Assembly (NCBI GenBank): GCA_020444515.1 | Contig: JAHLKX010000001.1 | Location: 248,001 to 312,000 of the forward strand | Direction of reading: 5' to 3' | DNA: 64,000 nucleotides | Origin: Bacteroidota bacterium | Lineage (GTDB): Bacteria; Bacteroidota; Bacteroidia; Bacteroidales; JAADJA01 | Part shown: positions 53,967 through 61,568 of the stretch, in pieces | Numbering within the stretch: the first letter of the stretch is position 1 | How the letters are laid out: every line of letters begins with the position of its first letter | The notes under the pieces: model-generated | What the model was told of the DNA's origin: nothing | Seen by the model: the letters and a program-made list of their open reading frames with translations, nothing else | Databases searched by the model: none | Translations under genes and position numbers: made by a program

Positions 53967-56459
53967 ATGAATAAATTCAGGATTTTAATAACAATTGGTT
54001 TAATCATATTTGCTGCTAGCGCTTTCGTTCTATTGATTGTCCATCATTTATCTTCCCAAAAATTTGATCCACCCCAACTATCACCGGGCGAATATATGGC
54101 TCATCAGCGGATGTATCCTTTTGATGAGATTAAAACGGATGTATACCAACAAGCCATGAATGAGGCGGGCAAGTTGAACAAGGGAAACCCCAAGTTCGAC
54201 TATACCTGGGAGTTTGCAGGCCCGACCAACATCGGTGGGCGGGTGAGCGATATCGAAATCCATCCCGATGATCCTGAAACGATCTATATCGGAGCCTCTA
54301 CCGGTGGTGTCTGGAAATCAACCGATATGGGTGCTTCCTGGGCGTTTAAATTCGATGATGTGAACATGATCTCAGTGGGAGACATTGCCATTGATCCCGA
54401 TAATAAAGATATTGTATATGCCGGCACAGGTGAGGCCAACAATGCGAGTTACAGCTTCATTGGTGATGGTATCTATAAATCATTGGATGGAGGTGAAACC
54501 TGGGAGCACAAAGGCCTTGAACAATCCGCTTACATCAGCCGCATCATCATTGATCACTCCAATTCCGATCGTTTGTGGGTATCGGTTTGCGGGAATCTTT
54601 TTACACCCGATCCTGAACGGGGTCTTTATCGCAGTGAAGATGGCGGTGATAGTTGGGAGAAAGTGCTTTTTATCAATGATTCCACATCGGCCATTGATAT
54701 TGTGCAACACCCTGTCGAGCCGGATGTTTTGTATGCGGCTATGTGGGAGCGAATGCGGGGATTGACCTATCGTCATTCTTTCGGACAGGCTACCGGCGTT
54801 TATAAAAGCAATGATGGGGGTGATTCCTGGACCGAGCTGACCAATGGACTGCCTTCCGATATAGATGCCGGAAGGGTAGGGCTGAGCATTTCAAAATCAA
54901 ATCCTGATGTGCTCTTTGCTTTTTATGACATGCCGGATTATGAAGTCAGCGTTTATAAGACTTCCGATGGCGGTGCCAGTTGGAGTCAGACCAATGATAA
55001 CACCCTGGAGGGGATGAACAGCAACTTTGGCTGGTATTTCGGTCAGGTACGCGTTCATCCGCAGGATGAAAACATGGTGTTTGTCATGGGTGTTGAATTT
55101 TACCGCACTCAAAATGCGGGCAGCAGCTGGCTGGAGCTGGGGGGATGGGATGTGCATGTGGATCATCATGCCATGTTTTTTGATGAAATCAACAACCGGA
55201 TATACCTGGGAAACGATGGGGGCTTATATGTTTCAACCAATAATGGAACTACCTGGAGCCACATCAATAATCTGCCCTTTACCCAGTTTTATGCCATTGA
55301 TATTGATTATAATAACCCTGAAAGAATCATTGGTGGCACCCAGGATAACAATACAATAATAACCTATGATGGAGAGATTGATAATTGGGACCGCATCCTG
55401 GGCGGGGATGGCATGTACTGCCTGATTGACTATACCAACCCTGATATCATGTTTGCTGAATACCAGTGGGGTAGCCTGCATAAGTCGACCAATGGCGGTG
55501 ATGATTTTGACTATATCGCCTGGAACTGGTCTGATGATCGTGTCAACTGGTCGGCACCGCTGGCCATGGATCCGGAGAATCCCCAGGTGATGTACTTTGG
55601 AACCTACAGGGTGTGGAAAACAACAAATGGCGGATTCACCTGGAACGATGTAAGTGGTGATATCACCAAAGGAATTGACCAGTATTTCCATACCGTTACG
55701 ACCATTCATGTTTCTCCTGTGAATAATAACATTGTGGTAGCCGGTACCGGTGATGGTCTGATCCATGTATCGGAGGATGCCGGTAATTCATGGACGAACA
55801 TAACCAATGGCATACCTGATCGTTGGGTTACCCATGTTTATTGTGATCCCTTTGATGAAAATACCATTTATGCCACGGTTAGTGGATTCCGTTGGGATGA
55901 ATACATTCCCCATGTACTGAAAACCACTGACCTTGGCCAGAGCTGGCAGGATATCAGTGGTAACCTGCCGGGATTGCCGATGAATGATATCGTTGTGGAT
56001 CCTGATCATCCCGGATATCTTTATGTTGCTTCCGATGCCGGTATCTTCTTTAGCAACGATGACGGAATTTCCTGGACAGCGATCAATGAGGGTATTTATG
56101 CGGTTCCCGTTGTGGCACTTAAGGTTCACCCTACAACCAGAATCCTGGTCGCCGGAACATACGGTGTTTCTGCCTATCGGCTCAATATGGATGATTTGGT
56201 AACTGGAACCGGTGTGGGTGAAATGACCCATTCAGACGATTTTAAAATTTATCCGAATCCGTTTAATGATCGGATTGAGATCAAAGGACCAGAGATTCCT
56301 GTAAAGCTTGTTTTATTTAATTCCAATGGACAAAAGCTGCTCGAATCTTATCAAGGTCATGTGTTGGATACGAAAAATTTACATTCGGGCTTTTATTTCC
56401 TCAAGTTGATTGATGACAATGGTAAAATAATCCATACCGAAAAGCTTGTCAAATTGTAA
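53967..56459 (+). CDS. VPS10/BNR-repeat surface protein with T9SS sorting domain
   Basis: 830 residues. An N-terminal hydrophobic span (10-28) acts as export signal. Repeats of the BNR/sortilin form S-x-D-G-G-x-x-W occur through residues 100-740: KSTDMGASW, KSLDGGETW, RSEDGGDSW, KSNDGGDSW, KTSDGGASW and more, building one or two large beta-propellers. The tail (DFKIYPNPFNDRIEIKGPEI, HSGFYFLKLIDDNG) is a T9SS type A sorting domain. Homologues are secreted glycan-associated or unknown-function proteins; the neuraminidase active-site pattern is not evident. Confidence 0.85.
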   Translation: MNKFRILITIGLIIFAASAFVLLIVHHLSSQKFDPPQLSPGEYMAHQRMYPFDEIKTDVYQQAMNEAGKLNKGNPKFDYTWEFAGPTNIGGRVSDIEIHPDDPETIYIGASTGGVWKSTDMGASWAFKFDDVNMISVGDIAIDPDNKDIVYAGTGEANNASYSFIGDGIYKSLDGGETWEHKGLEQSAYISRIIIDHSNSDRLWVSVCGNLFTPDPERGLYRSEDGGDSWEKVLFINDSTSAIDIVQHPVEPDVLYAAMWERMRGLTYRHSFGQATGVYKSNDGGDSWTELTNGLPSDIDAGRVGLSISKSNPDVLFAFYDMPDYEVSVYKTSDGGASWSQTNDNTLEGMNSNFGWYFGQVRVHPQDENMVFVMGVEFYRTQNAGSSWLELGGWDVHVDHHAMFFDEINNRIYLGNDGGLYVSTNNGTTWSHINNLPFTQFYAIDIDYNNPERIIGGTQDNNTIITYDGEIDNWDRILGGDGMYCLIDYTNPDIMFAEYQWGSLHKSTNGGDDFDYIAWNWSDDRVNWSAPLAMDPENPQVMYFGTYRVWKTTNGGFTWNDVSGDITKGIDQYFHTVTTIHVSPVNNNIVVAGTGDGLIHVSEDAGNSWTNITNGIPDRWVTHVYCDPFDENTIYATVSGFRWDEYIPHVLKTTDLGQSWQDISGNLPGLPMNDIVVDPDHPGYLYVASDAGIFFSNDDGISWTAINEGIYAVPVVALKVHPTTRILVAGTYGVSAYRLNMDDLVTGTGVGEMTHSDDFKIYPNPFNDRIEIKGPEIPVKLVLFNSNGQKLLESYQGHVLDTKNLHSGFYFLKLIDDNGKIIHTEKLVKL

Positions 56460-56574
56460 TTTTATTACTTTTGCGGCGATTTTGTGGTTGTAGATGAAAT
56501 ATTGACATGGCCTATGATAATGGAGGTTTTACTTAGCAAATCACTATTTAAAGTTTACCAATCACAAATTAACC

Positions 56575-56647
56575 GGTCCCGTAGTTCAACTGGATAGAAT
56601 TCAAGATTCCGGTTCTTGCGATGGGGGTTCGAGTCCTCCCGGGATCA
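56575..56647 (+). tRNA. tRNA-Arg (anticodon CCG)
   Basis: A full 73-nt cloverleaf is seen. The acceptor stem is GGTCCCG with CGGGATC and discriminator A, the D arm GTTC/GAAT, the anticodon stem CAAGA/TCTTG with loop TTCCGGT (anticodon CCG, reading CGG Arg), a 4-base variable loop, and the T arm GGGGG-TTCGAGT-CCTCC. CCA is not encoded, normal for many Bacteroidota. It marks the left edge of an AT-rich accessory stretch. Confidence 0.93.
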
Positions 56648-56661
56648 CAGACAAAAAAGTT

Positions 56662-56694
56662 AATAGCCTGTATAATAATATTATACGGGCTATT
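56662..56694 (+). terminator. Strong terminator-like hairpin after tRNA-Arg
   Basis: AATAGCCTGTATAATA and TATTATACGGGCTATT make a 16-bp stem with one G-U pair around a single base, followed by TTCCATTT. It starts 15 bases after the tRNA and should end its transcript. Confidence 0.8.
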
Positions 56695-56705
56695 TCCATT
56701 TATAG

Positions 56706-56725
56706 GGTACAACATAGGTACAACA
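56706..56725. repeat. Tandem GGTACAACA pair downstream of tRNA-Arg
   Basis: GGTACAACA occurs at 56706-56714 and 56717-56725. It might be a relic of an integrase attachment or arm site near a tRNA, but no integrase is in the window and the call is speculative. The rest of 56726-56905 shows no supported gene. Confidence 0.4.
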
Positions 56726-56907
56726 AAAAGAGTGAAAATACAGCTGTAATAGCTTGATAAGCAGTCTATTAAAATTTCATATTTCAGACTAAAACTTGAT
56801 TGAGTCGCTGATTGTTTATATGTTGTCAATTTTGTCACCATAATAAAATCCTGCGCACAAGGGCGCCTACAACCTGTAAACATCTCTTTATTTGGAATAA
56901 ATTTTTA

Positions 56908-57092
56908 GTAAATGCAAAATTATTATGGAGTGAAAGGCGGTAGCCTTGAACCTTGCATGGCGTGAGTGTATTTTGCATTTACGATTAGCAAGTAAAATGA
57001 CGATAGGCAGGACTGAGGGTAAGCCAAATTATTTTTATACCATTGAAATATTACCAATAACAGATAAAAATAATTTTCATTTTGCTTGCTAA
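56908..57092. repeat. Nested inverted repeats before the first FISUMP gene
   Basis: GTAAATGCAAAAT (56908-56920) pairs perfectly with 56970-56982; the loop holds an AGGC-GGTA-GCCT hairpin. A second long stem pairs 56985-57000 (TTAGCAAGTAAAATGA) plus 57026-57038 with the continuous arm 57064-57092; the left arm carries a 25-base insert. This could be a folded recombination site or structured RNA. No family is recognised. The short ORFs here are shadows of it. Confidence 0.6.
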
Positions 57093-57133
57093 AAAAATTT
57101 ATGGAAAATAGCTTTGTGACAGGGTGAAGGGGC
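57072..57133 (+). repeat. Direct repeat copy 1 bracketing FISUMP genes (62 bp)
   Basis: AATTTTCATTTTGCTTGCTA... to GTGACAGGGTGAAGGGGC. The same 62 bases recur at 61495-61556 with two mismatches, and most of it at 59187-59228. It ends 59 bases before the first FISUMP start. Confidence 0.8.
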
Positions 57134-57341
57134 AAATTATTTTTTTCTTACCTTTATATTCTCAACCTTTTTATAACAAAAAAGCAACTGCCATGAAAAA
57201 ACTTGCTTTAACCTTGCTTGCTGTTGTAGCAGCAGCAATTCTGTTTTGCCAAACACCCCAGGCATTTAAGTACCAAACTGTAATCCGGGATAATACAGGG
57301 CAATTAATTGTGAATCAAAATGTATCCTTTCGTATAAGCAT
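57092..57341 (+). repeat. 250-bp duplicated leader and signal-peptide region, copy 1
   Basis: Identical by eye to 59187-59436. It covers the promoter/leader, RBS and first 50 codons of the FISUMP gene, up to RISIL, after which the two genes diverge at once. Confidence 0.88.
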
Positions 57342-59019
57342 ATTACAGGGCAGTACAACCGGAGCAGCTGTATATATTGAAACACATGACACCATCACTA
57401 ATGAACAAGGTATGGTCAGCCTGGAAATTGGAAATGGAAATTTAGTATCTGGAATGTTTGCAAATATTAACTGGGGAGGAGATAGTTATTTTTTACAAGT
57501 TGAAATAGATGAAACGGGAGGTAGTAATTATGAAATAATGGGAACAACGCAATTACTATCTGTACCCTTTGCATTGTATGCTGCTTCGACAGGTGATACA
57601 TCTTTATGGAGAAAGAATGGAGACAATATTTATTATAATAAGGGAAAAGTAGGAATTGGAACTGAAAACCCGGGGACACAACTTGATGTAAACGGCAATA
57701 GCTGGATAAATGGCCCATTTTACATTGGGAAAAATGATTCTTCTGAATCAATTGTCAATATTTTTAATGCTGTATCCGATTGGGAATTGGTTGCATCTCC
57801 CAACAGCAATAGTCTTTTAATAAGAAAATGGAATGGATCTCCTACAATGAGTTTAACAGGTGAGGGAAGTGTTGGAGTTGGTACATCTTCGATTGAAGAA
57901 TCAGCATTAATGGAACTAAATAGTACAACGAAGGGTTTTTTACTTCCAACAATGACGACTGAACAAATAGTTGATATTCATAATCCAGCAAATGGACTGC
58001 AGGTATATAATATTGATAATGGTAAACTATACATCTTTGTTACATCATTAGCATCTTGGCAGGAGATTAGCTATGGAACAACTACATTACCAACAACATC
58101 TTCTTTTGAGATAGGCTTGGGTGGCACCTGCGAAAATATAATTGTAAACGGATATTTTGAGGAGAATAGGATTTTAACATCATATGAATATGTTGGTATT
58201 GAAGTTAATGTAATTTCGGTAGGTGATTATTCTGTAGTATCTGATACTGTTAATGGTTATTATTTTAGTACATCTGGTACATTTACATCAAATGGGATAC
58301 AGACCATTAATTTATTAGGAACAGGTACTCCTGTTAATATACAAACTGATGTTTTTACTGTTACAGCATCAAATAATGGAGGCACATGCATATTTAGCAT
58401 TGATGTGCTACCTAAAGAATGGCATTGCAGAGATACCATAGAGTATAATCACCCTGGTTTTGCTACTCAAGTTTATAATACGGTTTTAATTGGAAATCAA
58501 TGTTGGTTTCAAGACAACCTTAATATAGGATATGGTATTAATGGATCAGAAGAGATGACAGATGATGGAATAATTGAAAAATACTGCTATGATGATGCTC
58601 CTATAAATTGTTTCATTTATGGTGGATTATATCAATGGGATGAAATGATGAACTATGTTACAGACTCTGCAGCGCAAGGGATATGCCCGAATGGATGGCA
58701 TATCCCCACTGCATATGAGTATAACATAATGATTGATTATCTTGGAGGCGTTAATATTGCCGGGGGCAAAATGAAAGAAACCGGGACATTACACTGGTTA
58801 TCCCCCAATACAGGTGCTACCAATGAAAGCGGATTTACTGGTTTACCAGGAGGAATAAGGTACCATATGGGGGAAGACCCATTTGAAGAATTAGGAGAGA
58901 TTGGACACTATTGGACAAGTACATTTGGTAGTATTCAATTAACATATGATGATGATGATGCAGGAATAGGAGTGTGGGTATCGTGGTATGGCCATTCTGT
59001 TCGATGCTTAAAAGACTAA
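57193..59019 (+). CDS. Secreted FISUMP-domain protein 1
   Basis: 608 residues from the ATG at 57193, which begins the signal peptide (MKKLALTLLAVVAAAILFCQ). Residues 20-130 hold a conserved beta-sandwich-like start (AFKYQTVIRDNTGQL). The middle carries tail-fibre-like text (YYNKGKVGIGTENPGTQLDV, ALMELNSTTKGFLLP). The last 190 residues form the Fibrobacter succinogenes major paralogous (FISUMP) domain: NTVLIGNQCWFQDNLNIGYG, ICPNGWHIPTAYEYN, GGKMKETGTLHW, and the end GHSVRCLKD. Probably an exported surface protein; function unknown. The stop overlaps a LamG-type remnant on the other strand. Base composition is AT-rich compared with upstream genes. Confidence 0.8.
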   Translation: MKKLALTLLAVVAAAILFCQTPQAFKYQTVIRDNTGQLIVNQNVSFRISILQGSTTGAAVYIETHDTITNEQGMVSLEIGNGNLVSGMFANINWGGDSYFLQVEIDETGGSNYEIMGTTQLLSVPFALYAASTGDTSLWRKNGDNIYYNKGKVGIGTENPGTQLDVNGNSWINGPFYIGKNDSSESIVNIFNAVSDWELVASPNSNSLLIRKWNGSPTMSLTGEGSVGVGTSSIEESALMELNSTTKGFLLPTMTTEQIVDIHNPANGLQVYNIDNGKLYIFVTSLASWQEISYGTTTLPTTSSFEIGLGGTCENIIVNGYFEENRILTSYEYVGIEVNVISVGDYSVVSDTVNGYYFSTSGTFTSNGIQTINLLGTGTPVNIQTDVFTVTASNNGGTCIFSIDVLPKEWHCRDTIEYNHPGFATQVYNTVLIGNQCWFQDNLNIGYGINGSEEMTDDGIIEKYCYDDAPINCFIYGGLYQWDEMMNYVTDSAAQGICPNGWHIPTAYEYNIMIDYLGGVNIAGGKMKETGTLHWLSPNTGATNESGFTGLPGGIRYHMGEDPFEELGEIGHYWTSTFGSIQLTYDDDDAGIGVWVSWYGHSVRCLKD

Positions 59020-59233
59020 CTTTGAACTTGCCAGGATCCTTTTTTAATTAATCCATTAAAACCGTTGACGGAGTCATAAACTGTAGCACCATCACCTTCA
59101 TTTAATAAATATTGTGCGATTTGGGCTCGTAAATCGGTTAAGAGGATATTATTAACCAAGCCACAGTTATCTTTATTTTGCTTTACAAAAAATTTATGGA
59201 AAATAGCTTTGTGACAGGGTGAAGGGGCAAATT
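59016..59233 (-). pseudogene. C-terminal remnant of a LamG-type protein
   Basis: An open frame without a start reads QIAQYLLNEGDGATVYDSVN then GLIKKGSWQVQS and stop. This matches the end of LamG/concanavalin-like proteins and resembles the tail of the partial gene at 63727. Upstream it runs through the direct repeat (PCHKAIFHKFF) to a TAA. Its stop TAG overlaps the stop of the first FISUMP gene. It appears to be a fragment left when the FISUMP copies formed. Confidence 0.55.
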
Positions 59234-59436
59234 ATTTTTTTCTTACCTTTATATTCTCAACCTTTTTATAACAAAAAAGCAACTGCCATGAAAAAACTTG
59301 CTTTAACCTTGCTTGCTGTTGTAGCAGCAGCAATTCTGTTTTGCCAAACACCCCAGGCATTTAAGTACCAAACTGTAATCCGGGATAATACAGGGCAATT
59401 AATTGTGAATCAAAATGTATCCTTTCGTATAAGCAT
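59187..59436 (+). repeat. 250-bp duplicated leader and signal-peptide region, copy 2
   Basis: Second copy of the sequence at 57092-57341 and no visible difference along its length. Homology left of it is lost quickly (CTTTACA instead of CTTGCTA). Confidence 0.88.
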
Positions 59437-61360
59437 TTTAAAGGGGAGTATTTCGGGTCCGCCAGTTTACGTTGAAATTCACAATGATATTACTAATAAC
59501 TTTGGTTTATCCAACCTGGAAATAGGTTATGGCATCCCGTTAGGAGGTTATGATTTTATTGACATAGACTGGGGCAGTGATTCTTATTTTTTACAAGTGG
59601 AACTGGATGTACAAGGATTGACTAATTACCAATTAATGGGAACAACTCAATTACTGTCAGTTCCTTACGCGTTACATGCTGCAACAACAAGTGACACAAC
59701 ACGATGGAGAAAGGGCGAAAATGGAAACTTGTTTTATAACAAGGGAAAACTAGGTGTTGGTACTGAAAATCCAATTGTAAAGCTTGATATCAGGGGCACT
59801 AATCCTGATGATGGTACAGCATTATCACTTGGCAATTCTGATAATTCGCACAGACTTTTACTTTATGGAGGGCGAACTGGTGACCCTAATCCCTTTATTC
59901 ATTGGAACCAAAGTGATCCATTAAGATTTACAACCGATGAAGGTGGATGGTCTGAAAAAATGAGAATTACGGGAGATGGAAGCATAGGAATTGGCACAAT
60001 GGCACCGGATAATTCAGCCCTTGTTGATATTTCTTCCAGTACAAAAGGGTTCGTGGCTCCCCGTATGACTTCAATTGAACGTATGGCGATTCCTACTCCA
60101 GCTTCTGGACTTTTGGTTTATCAAACAGATGGACTTAATGGATATTACTTTTATAGCGGATATACTTGGGAATTGATTGGCTCAGGAGCAACTAAAATTG
60201 ACGATCTTACAGATGCGATAGCAGGCGGTGATAATGTTTTTATCGGCACAAATTCAGGTGTTAACTTTACATTTAGCGGTAATGGAGGAAATTCTGCATT
60301 AGGAAATAGTGCTTTATTTTCAATAACTTCAGGATGGGAAAACACAGCTGTAGGATTATCTGCATTGGCAGGTATTACTATTGGCAACCGGAATGTAGCA
60401 ATAGGTGCCGGTGCTAATGAGACAAACCAGGAAGGATCCTATAATACAATGATTGGTTATAAAGCAGGAGCTAATTCAAGTGCAAGTGGTAATGTGTTTA
60501 TTGGCGCTAATGCAGGATTTAATGAATCATCAGGCAACAAACTTTATATTGAAAATTCTGATTCAGGAACACCTCTTGTCTATGGGGAATTTGATAATGA
60601 TTTGATCAGAATAAACGGTGTACTCGATATTAATAACGCTTATCAGCTACCTAAAACGGATGGTGATAATGGACAGGTTATGCAAAGTAATGGCGAAGGT
60701 ATAGTTAGCTGGGAAGACCAGATCGATTCAACAACCATTGCTAGTATGGGATTTATTTCAGGCAATAATTATAGCTGTATTGATTACGATGGTAATGCTT
60801 ATCCTACAATTCAAATCGGAAACACGGTGTGGATGGCAGAAAACCTAAGAGTAACACATTACAACAATGGGTATCCGATACCATATATTACAGATGATGG
60901 TGTATGGTCAAGTTTAAATTATGGTGGGTATTGTTGGTATATGTTTAGCCAAAGTAATTATGAAAAATATGGAGTCTTGTATAATTGGTATGCAGTAGTT
61001 GATATCAGGAAACTATGTCCACAAGGATGGCATACACCATCAGGAGATGACTGGGATAAGTTAATCTTATATTTGGGTGGAGAAAATGTAGCAGGTGGTA
61101 AAATGAAATCCGTTACTGCATTATGGGAAGATCCAAATACTGATGCAACTAACTCAGTAGGATTTAGTGGACTACCAGGGGGATTTCAATCACAATGTAA
61201 CGGCTCTTTTGGTGAGGGAGGTAGTGGTTCTTTCTGGGAATCTACTGCATATGATCTAAGTGATGCATGGTGGCGTAGATTGATATGTAATGATAGTAAA
61301 ATTGATCGACATCACTTTCCGAAACAAGAAGGACACAGTGTCCGCTGCATTAAAGACTAA
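59288..61360 (+). CDS. Secreted FISUMP-domain protein 2, with tail-fibre-like repeats
   Basis: 690 residues from the ATG at 59288, with the same signal peptide and first 50 residues as protein 1. Residues about 340-450 carry repeated short phrases (NVFIGTNSGVNFT, NSALGNSALFS, NVAIGAGANETN, NTMIGYKAGAN, NVFIGANAGFN) typical of YadA-like head or phage tail-fibre-type beta-roll stalks. The last 190 residues are a FISUMP domain (IGNTVWMAENLRVTHYNNG, LCPQGWHTPSGDDWDK, GGKMKSVTALWEDP, end GHSVRCIKD). The same parts in a different mix than protein 1 suggest shuffling behind a constant export leader. Confidence 0.8.
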   Translation: MKKLALTLLAVVAAAILFCQTPQAFKYQTVIRDNTGQLIVNQNVSFRISILKGSISGPPVYVEIHNDITNNFGLSNLEIGYGIPLGGYDFIDIDWGSDSYFLQVELDVQGLTNYQLMGTTQLLSVPYALHAATTSDTTRWRKGENGNLFYNKGKLGVGTENPIVKLDIRGTNPDDGTALSLGNSDNSHRLLLYGGRTGDPNPFIHWNQSDPLRFTTDEGGWSEKMRITGDGSIGIGTMAPDNSALVDISSSTKGFVAPRMTSIERMAIPTPASGLLVYQTDGLNGYYFYSGYTWELIGSGATKIDDLTDAIAGGDNVFIGTNSGVNFTFSGNGGNSALGNSALFSITSGWENTAVGLSALAGITIGNRNVAIGAGANETNQEGSYNTMIGYKAGANSSASGNVFIGANAGFNESSGNKLYIENSDSGTPLVYGEFDNDLIRINGVLDINNAYQLPKTDGDNGQVMQSNGEGIVSWEDQIDSTTIASMGFISGNNYSCIDYDGNAYPTIQIGNTVWMAENLRVTHYNNGYPIPYITDDGVWSSLNYGGYCWYMFSQSNYEKYGVLYNWYAVVDIRKLCPQGWHTPSGDDWDKLILYLGGENVAGGKMKSVTALWEDPNTDATNSVGFSGLPGGFQSQCNGSFGEGGSGSFWESTAYDLSDAWWRRLICNDSKIDRHHFPKQEGHSVRCIKD

Positions 61361-61494
61361 CTATGTTTTTGCCAGGAACCATTATAATATTAGGTGAATA
61401 TTGACTTTTTGAATAGCTGGTAATAGAGACTAAATCTTCAATTAAAAGGTATTTGAAATACTTGTTAAAAGGATATTATCATATGGACCTATTA
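61361..61494 (-). pseudogene. Degraded LamG-type tail after FISUMP 2
   Basis: Read on the minus strand, the end is NGSWQKHS and stop, overlapping the FISUMP 2 stop just as the remnant at 59016 overlaps FISUMP 1. The frame is closed a few codons upstream by stop codons. Only the last dozen residues are recognisable. Confidence 0.35.
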
Positions 61495-61556
61495 AATTTT
61501 CATTTTGCTTGCTAAAAAAATTTATGGAAAATATTTTTGTGACAGGGTGAAGGGGC
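61495..61556 (+). repeat. Direct repeat copy 3 (62 bp)
   Basis: Matches 57072-57133 at 60 of 62 positions by eye (GC to TT in AAAATAGCTTT). It closes the FISUMP region on the right, 13 bases before the stop of the dockerin-like gene. No third FISUMP gene follows. Confidence 0.85.
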
Positions 61557-61568
61557 TAATGAATTATA

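Noticed and set aside
56569..56883. 104-residue minus-strand ORF over the tRNA
   Set aside because: It covers the tRNA-Arg and its terminator on the opposite strand, has no domain pattern and is explained by chance.
56923..57135. 70-residue minus-strand ORF before the FISUMP gene
   Set aside because: It is a translation of the nested inverted repeats and direct repeat, without protein-like composition.
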